Assembly (NCBI GenBank): GCA_027625215.1
Contig: JAQBWJ010000104.1
Coordinates: 1 to 7,116, forward strand
Reading direction: 5' to 3'
Length of the DNA: 7,116 nt
DNA from: Candidatus Poribacteria bacterium
GTDB taxonomy: Bacteria > Poribacteria > WGA-4E > GCA-2687025
Below the pieces are notes generated by a model. The model saw nothing but the letters and a program-made list of their open reading frames with translations. It searched no databases and had not been told where the DNA came from. This document shows, one piece after another, positions 1-6,421 of the stretch; position 1 is the stretch's first letter; every line of letters begins with the position of its first letter. The position numbers and the translations under genes were made by a program.

Positions 1-311
1 GTTGTCGCAACCGCGCAACAACGAGATCGGTTTCGCGTTTTTGCAGCGGGGGGGGATCGCTTTATTCGAGAGAGTCGAGGACGAGCGGGTCAAACCGACG
101 GCTGATTTCGCTGATGGAAGGCATCATGGGTTTGCGCGTTCGACGCGACCGCTGCATCGCTTCCGTCGCCCATTCGCCGCGGCGAATGCCTTGCGTTCGA
201 GTCGGCAGTGTCATCATGTTCGAGGAGGGAGCGCCGTTGAAGGAGGTCGTCAACGTGATCGTCGTCGGGTTCATCGGCACTGTCGAACGCATCGTGTTAT
301 GTCCAAGTTAA
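1..311. other. Unresolved left edge, no recognisable gene
   Basis: I could not assign this stretch. On the + strand one frame is open from the window edge to a stop at 309-311. Its second half is the most protein-like part, with many GTC/ATC/GAG codons and a hydrophobic run VVNVIVVGFIG. A second + frame runs to a stop at 325 but reads as Arg/His-rich, which is typical of an out-of-phase frame in G/C-rich DNA. On the minus strand a 76-codon frame (292-62) starts with ATG but has only a weak ribosome binding site and a Ser/Thr/Arg/Met-rich product. None matches a family I know. A run of eight G at 48-55 could hide an indel. The stretch could be the tail of a + strand gene, a decayed gene or non-coding DNA. 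Confidence 0.3.
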
Positions 312-330
312 GGTTTATTGCATAACACGA
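292..330. repeat. 10-bp perfect inverted repeat, 19-nt loop
   Basis: TCGTGTTATG at 292-301 is perfectly complementary to CATAACACGA at 321-330, separated by 19 nt. The left arm overlaps the end of the + strand open frame that stops at 311. No T-run follows the right arm, so it is not a classic intrinsic terminator. It could be an operator, a hairpin protecting an mRNA end, or the edge of a small palindromic repeat element. Confidence 0.55.
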
Positions 331-377
331 ATATCAACAGGTGTGCCAATGTTAAGTAAACGGGTCGTTTTCTTTCC

Positions 378-400
378 AAACCCTTACGGTATAAGGGTTT
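378..400. repeat. 9-bp perfect inverted repeat, 5-nt loop
   Basis: AAACCCTTA (378-386) pairs perfectly with TAAGGGTTT (392-400) around a CGGTA loop. Two further C-G pairs outside (376-377 with 402-403) become possible if A401 is bulged. The T-rich stretch (368-375) lies upstream of the stem on the + strand and nothing T-rich follows on either strand, so it does not read as an intrinsic terminator in either direction. The compact symmetry fits a regulator operator or a dispersed palindromic repeat. Confidence 0.6.
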
Positions 401-480
401 AGGCTGAGTCTGAGTTCGTGGGAATAGAAGATGTGGTTAGAGGTGGTTCGCAAATATGCGACGGGTTGGGGCGTGCTCAA

Positions 481-506
481 AAGTGGTCGGAAGCCTTTCG
501 CCACTT
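481..506. repeat. Stem-loop with one bulge
   Basis: AAGTGG (481-486) pairs with CCACTT (501-506). Inside this, past a single bulged T at 487, CGGAA (488-492) pairs with TTTCG (496-500) with one G-T pair, closing a three-base loop. This gives an 11-bp interrupted stem. A pyrimidine-rich CTTCTTTT lies about 20 bases downstream, too far for a standard terminator. Confidence 0.4.
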
Positions 507-534
507 GGTTTGGGCGGTTAGACGCTTCTTTTGG

Positions 535-580
535 AGATGTTTGTTGCGGTAGCGCGACGACATCTTAACAATCGCAACAA
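535..580 (+). repeat. Two interleaved inverted repeats (possible alternative RNA folds)
   Basis: AGATGT (535-540) pairs with ACATCT (560-565). TTGTTGCGGT (541-550) pairs with ATCGCAACAA (571-580) with one G-T pair. The arms alternate (A, B, A', B'), so in RNA they would either form an H-type pseudoknot or two mutually exclusive hairpins. A short imperfect direct repeat, AACAATCGC then AACAATGCG (567-584), overlaps the last arm. This lies 112 bases before the start codon of the acetyltransferase gene. A regulatory leader is possible but unproven. Confidence 0.35.
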
Positions 581-691
581 TGCGACGCGCGGCGAGCAAG
601 ACGTGAGTCGAGCGACTAAGGTGCATCCGTTTCCCGGTGATCCGATAAGACTGTTGCTCAATCAAAGCGGACGGACTTTACGAGGGGTGTC

Positions 692-1993
692 ATGCTGGAC
701 CGGATGCCGATTGACTTGGATGGCGGGCTGACGATGCGGTTCGCGGAGACGGGCGACGCGGAACGGCTCGCCGAGTTTCACGCGCGAGTACATGAGGATG
801 AACTGGTCGGCGTGTGGGTGCGTCGGTTGGTGGAGGGAAAGCATCCGACGTTCAAGCCGTCCGACTTCGCGTTGATCGAAGACACATCAAACGGAAAGAT
901 CGCGTCGTCGATGTGCTCGATATCGCAGACATGGACGTACGGTGGGATTCCGTTCGGCGTCGGCAGACCGGAGATCGTCGGAACCGACCCCGACTATCGG
1001 CGTCGAGGGTTGGTGAAGGCGCAGTTCGACCTGTTCCACGAACTGAGCGCGTCGCGCGGAGAGATGTGGCAGGTGATTACGGGCATCCCCTGGTTCTACT
1101 GCCAGTTCGGGTATGAGATGGCGATGGTGTTGGGTGGGTCGCGGATAGTGGAACCGCCGAACTTTCCCGCTGCTCCCGATCCGCCGACGTGTCGCCTCCG
1201 CGAGCCGACGACGGACGATCACGAGTTTATCCGCGCGCTGGTGGATCGGGCGACGACGCGCGTGCCGATACGAGAATCGCGCGACGATGCTTTGTGGGAG
1301 TACGAATTCGACTCAGGACGACATTACGGCAACGTCGGGACATCGTTCTTGGTAATCGAATCGAACGACGGTCGGAGGGTTGGGTTCGTTCAGCATCAGG
1401 CGACGTTGGATGGGGAGCGGTTCAACGTCGTGCAGATGGAGTTGAGGGAAGGCGTCAGTTATCTCAACGTGATGCCGAGCCTGATTCACGCGCTTTGGGA
1501 ACGGGCGCAACGGATGATCGCGTCCGGGGCACATCCACGCGCGGCGTTGGATGGGATCAACTTCAACTTCGGACGTAACCACCCGTCGTATGTCGCGTTC
1601 GATCCGCATCGGGCGCGTATTGGAACGCCGTACTCGTGGTACGTCCGTGTCGCGGACGTGCTCGGTTTTCTCAACCACATTCGTCCCGCGTTGGAACGGA
1701 ACCTGATCGGGTCGCCTGCGGAGGGGTACTCCGGCGAGGTCAAGGTGAGTTTCTATACGAATGGCGTGAAGATCGCGCTGGATCACGGACAAATCACCAC
1801 GATTGAGGACTGGTGTGAAGACGGCGCGGACGCGCGTTTCCCCGACCAGACGTTCCTCCACCTCTTATGCGGGCAGAAGCGGTGCGCGGAAATACGGCAG
1901 ATGACCGTCGCGTGTTCCGTTCGACATGAGGCGGGTGTTGTGCTGGACAGTCTGTTTCCGCCGCAGGATGAGAACCTCGCGCCGATTCAATAG
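692..1993 (+). CDS. Eis-like GNAT family N-acetyltransferase
   Basis: This 433-residue protein has the layout of Eis-type (COG4552) acetyltransferases: an N-terminal GNAT domain, a second degenerate GNAT-like domain and a C-terminal sterol-carrier-like domain. The acetyl-CoA binding motif is visible as VGTDPDYRRRGLV (residues 96-108). Y136 in WFYCQFGYE (134-142) corresponds to the Tyr-x-x-Phe-Gly-Tyr segment that carries the catalytic tyrosine in Eis. The C-terminal part from about residue 315 (SWYVRVADVLGFL, later FLHLLCGQ and VVLDSLFPP) fits the sterol-carrier-like domain. It would transfer an acetyl group from acetyl-CoA to an amine in the cytoplasm; the substrate cannot be read from the sequence. 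GAGGGG at 682-687 lies four bases before the ATG and supports this start; ATG codons at 704 and 734 are less favoured. The gene stands alone and converges on the dehydrogenase gene. Confidence 0.88.
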   Translation: MLDRMPIDLDGGLTMRFAETGDAERLAEFHARVHEDELVGVWVRRLVEGKHPTFKPSDFALIEDTSNGKIASSMCSISQTWTYGGIPFGVGRPEIVGTDPDYRRRGLVKAQFDLFHELSASRGEMWQVITGIPWFYCQFGYEMAMVLGGSRIVEPPNFPAAPDPPTCRLREPTTDDHEFIRALVDRATTRVPIRESRDDALWEYEFDSGRHYGNVGTSFLVIESNDGRRVGFVQHQATLDGERFNVVQMELREGVSYLNVMPSLIHALWERAQRMIASGAHPRAALDGINFNFGRNHPSYVAFDPHRARIGTPYSWYVRVADVLGFLNHIRPALERNLIGSPAEGYSGEVKVSFYTNGVKIALDHGQITTIEDWCEDGADARFPDQTFLHLLCGQKRCAEIRQMTVACSVRHEAGVVLDSLFPPQDENLAPIQ

Positions 1994-1999
1994 GGGTAG

Positions 2000-2018
2000 G
2001 GGTGAGCGGCGGTCGCCC
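2000..2018. terminator. Weak hairpin between convergent genes
   Basis: GGGTGA (2000-2005) can pair with TCGCCC (2013-2018) with one T-G pair around a seven-base loop. It occupies most of the 34-bp gap between the stop codons of the two convergent genes, where a shared terminator would be expected. There is no T-run on either side, so it would be at best a factor-assisted or inefficient terminator. Confidence 0.25.
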
Positions 2019-2027
2019 AACAGACCG

Positions 2028-3047
2028 TCAATCGGCGAAGGCGACAACCGCCTTGATCGTGCCGGACGCCGGGTCGAGCCATGTGGGGAACTCGGCGATC
2101 ATCGACTCGACGCTTGCGCGGTGCGTGACCCACGAAGACGTGTCGATCTCGCCGGACTCAATCAGCGACATGACGCGGCGGAAGTCGGCGGAGGTCGCGT
2201 TGCGCGTTCGTAAGACGGTCATCTCGCGGGCGTGCACGTCTTGGTCGCGGAAGGTCAGGTTGTCCTGCACGAACCCGACGAACACCAAACGACCGCCGTG
2301 CGCGACGTAGTAGATCGCCTGCTCCATCGACTTCGGGTTGCCCGTCGCGTCGAAGACCGTTGTTGGGAGGTCGCCGTTCGTGAGTTCTTTCAAGCGTTCC
2401 AACGGCTCTTGATCCGCCCTCAGCGTCTCGACGCCGAACGCCTTGCGGCAGAAGGCGAGCCGTTGCTCGTTCACGTCCATCACAAGGACGCGGACGCCCT
2501 CCAAGAGCGCGAACTGGACGACGGTCAACCCGATAGGTCCCGCGCCGATCACCAACACCGTCTCGTCCGAATCCATCCCCGCGCGGGCGACCGCGTGACA
2601 GCCGATGGACAACGTTTCCACCAACGCGAGTTGCTCCTGAGACATCGTGACGGACTTGTGCAGTTTCGAGACGGGCACGGCGATTGTTTCGCGCATCCCG
2701 CCGTCGGTGTGGACGCCCAACACTTGCATCTTTACGCAGCAGTTCGTTCTGCCCCGACGACAGGCGATGCACGCGCCGCAGTTCAAGTAAGGCTCGACGG
2801 CGCACGAATCGCCGGGCTTGATGCCAAGATCGTTCGCGCCGATTTCAACGACTTCAACCCCGAGTTCGTGTCCCAAGATGCGCGGGTAGGTGAAGAAGGG
2901 CTGTTTGCCTCGAAAGGCGTGCAAGTCGGTGCCGCAGATGCCGACGCGATGCACCTTCACCAAGGCGTGACCGTCGGGAGCGGTATTCGGCGCGGCGGTG
3001 TCGGTCAGCGAAAAACGTCCCGGTTCGTCTAAAACAATCGTTTTCAT
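2028..3047 (-). CDS. Zinc-dependent alcohol/polyol dehydrogenase (MDR family)
   Basis: This 339-residue protein is a complete zinc-containing medium-chain dehydrogenase, near the usual length for the threonine/sorbitol dehydrogenase branch. Catalytic-zinc residues are C38 (GICGTD), H60-E61 (GHE) and probably E144 (VETLSIGCHA). The structural-zinc cluster is intact at C90, C93, C96 and C104. The Rossmann motif VIGAGPIGL spans 166-174 and D191 (VMDVNEQR) at the end of the second strand favours NAD over NADP. It oxidises a secondary alcohol of a sugar, sugar acid or polyol, or does the reverse; the substrate is not visible. It starts 8 bp after the epimerase-like gene and has only a weak ribosome binding site, which suggests translational coupling in one operon. 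From that context I infer a role in hexuronate or related sugar-acid metabolism, for example fructuronate/mannonate interconversion, but a threonine or polyol dehydrogenase role cannot be excluded. Confidence 0.87.
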   Translation of the reverse strand: MKTIVLDEPGRFSLTDTAAPNTAPDGHALVKVHRVGICGTDLHAFRGKQPFFTYPRILGHELGVEVVEIGANDLGIKPGDSCAVEPYLNCGACIACRRGRTNCCVKMQVLGVHTDGGMRETIAVPVSKLHKSVTMSQEQLALVETLSIGCHAVARAGMDSDETVLVIGAGPIGLTVVQFALLEGVRVLVMDVNEQRLAFCRKAFGVETLRADQEPLERLKELTNGDLPTTVFDATGNPKSMEQAIYYVAHGGRLVFVGFVQDNLTFRDQDVHAREMTVLRTRNATSADFRRVMSLIESGEIDTSSWVTHRASVESMIAEFPTWLDPASGTIKAVVAFAD

Positions 3048-3055
3048 TCGTGACG

Positions 3056-4309
3056 TCAGCCTGCCTCAAGAAGTCGGATGTGCTTCGTGAAATGCGCGTC
3101 GAGCAGTTGCGCGTGGAGTTCCTCGTGGCGATGGAGCGCGTCGAGCAAGCGTTCCTTGAAGGGGTGCTCCGGCGTGGTAAGGACGGAGCCGAACGTGACG
3201 TGCAGTATTTGCCGACCGTCCGGCGAGTCCAGATAGACGCGCTCGCGGTCGGTCGCGCTCAGTTCGTTCGGAGGCGCGACGTTCTTCAACTCAGCGGAGA
3301 TGTGATAGGTCGCCTTGTCCGTGTCGAATCGGGCGCGGGAGAAATCGATGATCTCTGCGAACGTGTTCGTCTCCGTTTGCGCGAGGACGCGCAGGGCTTC
3401 GAGGTAACTCGTACCCGCCGTTTTGACGTGCAACAACTCGCCACAGACTCGACCGAGAATCGGGTAGATCGCAAACTTGTCGGAACCGCTGTGAACGCTG
3501 ATCTTGTAGGGACCCGCGTAACGCGCGATGGCGACGTGCTCCTTTAGAGACGCCTCGAACGCGGCGAGGTCGCCCTTGTAGTCGATGCCCTTCTCGAAAT
3601 CGCCGACGAAGCGCGGGGCAAGGCTCACCACCTCGACGCCGCGTCGTTTCAACTCCAGCGCAATAAAGAGGTGCTCCAACGGCGCGGTCGGCTCGTCCGT
3701 CTCATCGACGGAGACTTCAATCTCGTACCCGCGCGGCGTGTCGGCAGTGGCGATCCAGTCCGCCATTCGCGCCGCGTACGCCACCGCCTCGCCGTACTTC
3801 ACCGCTGCGCGTATCAATTCCACTCGGCTGTCGAACGCAATCGTGAGGGAATCGCCGACTTCGTACGACTTGCCCAAGTACAGCGACAGCAGTTCGCCCA
3901 CCGATTCATAGGCACGATTCTTGATAAGATTAGTTGACGCGACGGCCAACTGAGCCTCAGATAGGCGACCGGCGTTTCGGTTGACGTGTTCGGACGGGTC
4001 AATCGTGAAGAAGGTAAAACCTGCGTCGGCGAGCGCGTCCACGTCGTTTTGGGTCTTAAGGTGGTCGGCATCCGCGCCCCATTCACCGACCCAACCGTTC
4101 GCCGCTAAATCGCGCTGCGCGGCGGATATGACATCCTGCGGAGAGCGATTCGTGCGGGTCATTTCGCGGACGGATTGCTGCGCGAAAATCGGCGCGAAAC
4201 CGCCGCGACGACAGGCTCGAAGGTGTCCGGGCGTCGCCAATCCGAGGCGGTCGCCGAAGCCAAAGGAGCGATTCAATCCCAGCAACGACGGCTGTAGTAT
4301 TGGGGTCAT
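3056..4309 (-). CDS. uxaE: UxaE-family tagaturonate/fructuronate epimerase-like protein
   Basis: This 417-residue protein resembles the UxaE family, whose characterised member from Thermotoga maritima interconverts D-tagaturonate and D-fructuronate, joining the galacturonate and glucuronate routes. Family-like segments are FGFGDRLGLATPGH (16-29), GADADHLK (78-85), FFTIDPSEHV (100-109), EIEVSVDETDEPT (196-208), KISVHSGSDKFAIYP (269-283) and HVKTAGTSYLEAL (294-306). The conserved Asp, Glu and His residues there are candidate metal and substrate ligands, though I cannot say which. There is no signal peptide, so it is cytoplasmic. AGGAA at 4323-4319 lies nine bases before the ATG and supports the start. 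It leads a two-gene operon with the zinc dehydrogenase and is divergent from the TonB receptor gene. The family call is from recognised sequence style and the exact substrate is inferred; a related keto-sugar-acid epimerase remains possible. Confidence 0.8.
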   Translation of the reverse strand: MTPILQPSLLGLNRSFGFGDRLGLATPGHLRACRRGGFAPIFAQQSVREMTRTNRSPQDVISAAQRDLAANGWVGEWGADADHLKTQNDVDALADAGFTFFTIDPSEHVNRNAGRLSEAQLAVASTNLIKNRAYESVGELLSLYLGKSYEVGDSLTIAFDSRVELIRAAVKYGEAVAYAARMADWIATADTPRGYEIEVSVDETDEPTAPLEHLFIALELKRRGVEVVSLAPRFVGDFEKGIDYKGDLAAFEASLKEHVAIARYAGPYKISVHSGSDKFAIYPILGRVCGELLHVKTAGTSYLEALRVLAQTETNTFAEIIDFSRARFDTDKATYHISAELKNVAPPNELSATDRERVYLDSPDGRQILHVTFGSVLTTPEHPFKERLLDALHRHEELHAQLLDAHFTKHIRLLEAG

Positions 4310-4423
4310 ACGACGAGATTCCTAATACGACGTATCGGGTTGTTGCAAATCAGTACGACGTGTCTTTTGGCGTTGCAATGTGCGTCAATCATCGATGGGT
4401 GAAGGCACTCGCGGAGACTTGAA
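4310..4423. promoter_or_regulatory. Divergent control region with repeated motifs
   Basis: This 114-bp gap separates the two divergent operons and must hold both promoters. GTTGCAA occurs at 4342-4348 and 4372-4378, exactly 30 bp apart (about three helical turns); its core TTGCAA is self-complementary. TACGACG occurs at 4309-4315, 4326-4332 and 4354-4360, and the last two copies extend to TACGACGT. For the minus strand, TTGCAA (4378-4373) and TACTGA (4355-4350) are 17 bp apart and could be a weak -35/-10 pair. I found no good promoter for the + strand gene. GGAG at 4413-4416 is the ribosome binding site of the receptor gene. Confidence 0.4.
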
Positions 4424-6421
4424 ATGCGAACATTCAGCCTCATCGCCCTCACGACCGTCGGGTGCTTCATTTGGAGTGTGTCGGCACTTTCACAAGAGGA
4501 CGATCTGTTCGGCGATGTCTTGTCGCTGGAAGAACTACTCAACACGCAGATTAGCACGGTTTCCAAGTACAAACAAACCGCGAGCGAAGCGCCCGCCTCC
4601 GTTGAAATCGTCACATCGGAGGATATTGCGCGGCACGGATATCGGACGTTGGCGGACGTTCTCTATACGGTTCGCGGCGTTCAACTCGCGTATGATCACG
4701 GTTACTACTTCGTCGGCTCGCGCGGCGTGTTCACACCGATCAGCATCAACAATCACGTCCTGCTGTTGCTGAACAACCAGCCGATGAACGAGTCCGTCTT
4801 GAGCGCGTCACTGTTCGGCAACGGCTTTCCCATCGACATGAACACGGTTGAGCGCATCGAGATCGTTCGCGGTCCCGGTTCGATTCTATACGGCACGAAC
4901 GCGATGTTTCTCGTCGTGAACGTCGTCACGAAGACGGGGAATCGTTTGGCGGGTCCGACGGCGACGGTCGATTACGGCACGGGGAACGAGAAGACGGTTT
5001 CAGCGTCGTACGGGACGACGTTTTCCACCGACGCGGCGGCAACGTTGTCCGTTCGCATGTCCGACAGCGACGGTGAGGACTATTTCTCGCAAGAGTACGA
5101 CGCGACGGCGGTCGGCGCGGATTGGGAACGCTTCAATACGGTCATGGGAACGATGACCTACGGCGGATTGAAAGCACACGCGCTGTTCTATTCGCGGCGC
5201 AAGGGGATCCCAACGGGCGGATTCGGGGCGCGGTTCGGCGACCCGCGTTCGTTCACATTCGATGAACGGATTGCGGCTCAGGCGGAGTATGAGCGGCAGT
5301 TGGGCGCGACGACGCGCGTCGACGTGCGCGCGTTCTACCACGACACGGAAAACAGCAGCCGCGTTGTCAACGCCTTTGTGCGACCGCAACGACACCGCGC
5401 CACAAGCGCGACGGCGGGCAGCGAAGCGCGATTCTTGTGGGACATTCGCGCGGACAACCGACTGACGGTCGGCGCGGAGTATCAAGACCATTTTGAAACG
5501 TCCATGCGGTCCGGCACGGACGACGGCTCAACGTTCTTCGACGGAGACCAGCCGTTTCGCGTCTTCTCCGTCTACGCGGTCGACGATTATCAGGTACGGT
5601 CGAATTTCCGCGTCTCTCTCGGCGTTCGCCACGACCAACACTCGGAAGCGAACAGTTCGGCGACCGTGCCGCGCGGCGCGTTGATCTACCAACCGTTCGA
5701 CACCTCGACGTTCAAACTACTCTACGGGGAAGCGTTCCGCGCGCCGACACTGATCGAGCGCGATTTTCGCCTGCCGTTTGCGCTTGCTCCGAATCCGAAT
5801 ATCCGCCCAGAGCGCGTTCGCACCATCGAGGCGATCTGGGAACAGCGCGTGTCGGACGGTTACTTCGTGACCGCATCGGTTTTCCATAACGACGTGACCG
5901 ACCTGATCGTCGCCGGAACACCCTCGTTGGGGGTGGCGGCGACCTTCGACAATATCGGCGAAGCGCTGGTTACGGGCGTCGAACTGGAAATGTGGGCGCA
6001 TCTCGCAAGCGGGTTGGACGCCTACGCAAGCTACGGTTTCTACCATACGGAATCGGCGGCGACGCAAAAGGAGTTGACGTACGCGCCGAAGCATGTCGTG
6101 AAGTTCGGCGCCTCGACGACGGTGTTAGGGTCGGCAATCGCGGCGTTCGACGGGCGATATAATTCGTCTATGTTTACGAACGATTCGACCGACGCGACGC
6201 CTCGAAGAACGTTGGACGGCAGTGTTGTGGCGAATGTGTCGCTGACGACGAGTCCGATCATGAAGTGGTTGACGTTGCGAGCGCGCGTCGACAACGTGTT
6301 GGATACGGAATATCGAGAACCGATTGCGCCTTATACGAACCCGTTGGATAAGAGTTTTGTTTTAGACTCCGCCCTGCAAGACGGTAGACAGTTCGTTGTT
6401 TCGGCGACGGCTCGATTCTGA
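4424..6421 (+). CDS. TonB-dependent outer-membrane receptor
   Basis: This 665-residue protein is a complete TonB-dependent receptor, an outer-membrane gated channel energised by TonB-ExbBD. Residues 1 to about 23 form a signal peptide (cleavage near VSA or ALS before Q24). The plug covers about 50-170: EAPASVEIVTSEDI (55-68), GYRTLADVLYTVRGVQ (72-87) and the hallmark IEIVRGPGSILYGTNA (145-160) leading to VNVVTK. The rest is a beta-barrel with alternating aromatic strands, including YGEAFRAPTLIE and the NIRPERVRTIE segment near 430-465. It ends in ARF; a terminal aromatic residue is the usual signal for barrel insertion. I cannot see an obvious TonB box or a substrate. GGAG lies seven bases before the ATG. 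It is co-transcribed with a YfiR-type gene, which points to a sensory role as well as, or instead of, nutrient import. Divergence from the epimerase operon makes a sugar-acid oligomer a speculative ligand. Confidence 0.93.
   Translation: MRTFSLIALTTVGCFIWSVSALSQEDDLFGDVLSLEELLNTQISTVSKYKQTASEAPASVEIVTSEDIARHGYRTLADVLYTVRGVQLAYDHGYYFVGSRGVFTPISINNHVLLLLNNQPMNESVLSASLFGNGFPIDMNTVERIEIVRGPGSILYGTNAMFLVVNVVTKTGNRLAGPTATVDYGTGNEKTVSASYGTTFSTDAAATLSVRMSDSDGEDYFSQEYDATAVGADWERFNTVMGTMTYGGLKAHALFYSRRKGIPTGGFGARFGDPRSFTFDERIAAQAEYERQLGATTRVDVRAFYHDTENSSRVVNAFVRPQRHRATSATAGSEARFLWDIRADNRLTVGAEYQDHFETSMRSGTDDGSTFFDGDQPFRVFSVYAVDDYQVRSNFRVSLGVRHDQHSEANSSATVPRGALIYQPFDTSTFKLLYGEAFRAPTLIERDFRLPFALAPNPNIRPERVRTIEAIWEQRVSDGYFVTASVFHNDVTDLIVAGTPSLGVAATFDNIGEALVTGVELEMWAHLASGLDAYASYGFYHTESAATQKELTYAPKHVVKFGASTTVLGSAIAAFDGRYNSSMFTNDSTDATPRRTLDGSVVANVSLTTSPIMKWLTLRARVDNVLDTEYREPIAPYTNPLDKSFVLDSALQDGRQFVVSATARF

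Larger units (their letters stand above)
312..691. other. Intergenic region rich in inverted repeats
   Basis: This 380-bp stretch has no convincing gene: the short frames crossing it have poor composition and no good start signals. It contains several inverted repeats: the right arm of 292-330, then 378-400, 481-506 and a pair of interleaved arms within 535-580. A six-base pair of arms, GAGCAA (594-599) and TTGCTC (654-659), lies nearer the acetyltransferase gene. I found no clear sigma-70 promoter for that gene; TATAAG at 390-395 is -10-like but sits inside an inverted repeat and lacks a good -35. The region most likely holds the gene's promoter and a structured leader, or a small RNA. Confidence 0.5.

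Noticed and set aside
378..403. Telomere-like AAACCCT/TTTAGG units
   Set aside because: Only one unit on each arm of a bacterial palindrome; no tandem array, so the likeness is coincidental.
1313..1861. 182-codon minus-strand frame inside the acetyltransferase gene
   Set aside because: Composition is typical of an antisense frame in G/C-rich DNA, and the sense frame is a complete GNAT protein.
2158..3032. Long open frames overlapping the dehydrogenase gene (minus 2805-2158 and plus 2232-3032)
   Set aside because: Both products are Arg/His/Asp-rich with no family features, while the overlapping frame encodes a complete dehydrogenase with all zinc and NAD motifs.
4424..4495. Possible lipoprotein signal at C14 of the receptor
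   Set aside because: The residues before the cysteine (T-V-G) lack the usual leucine-type lipobox position, and an ordinary signal peptidase site follows before Q24; receptors of this class are not normally lipoproteins.
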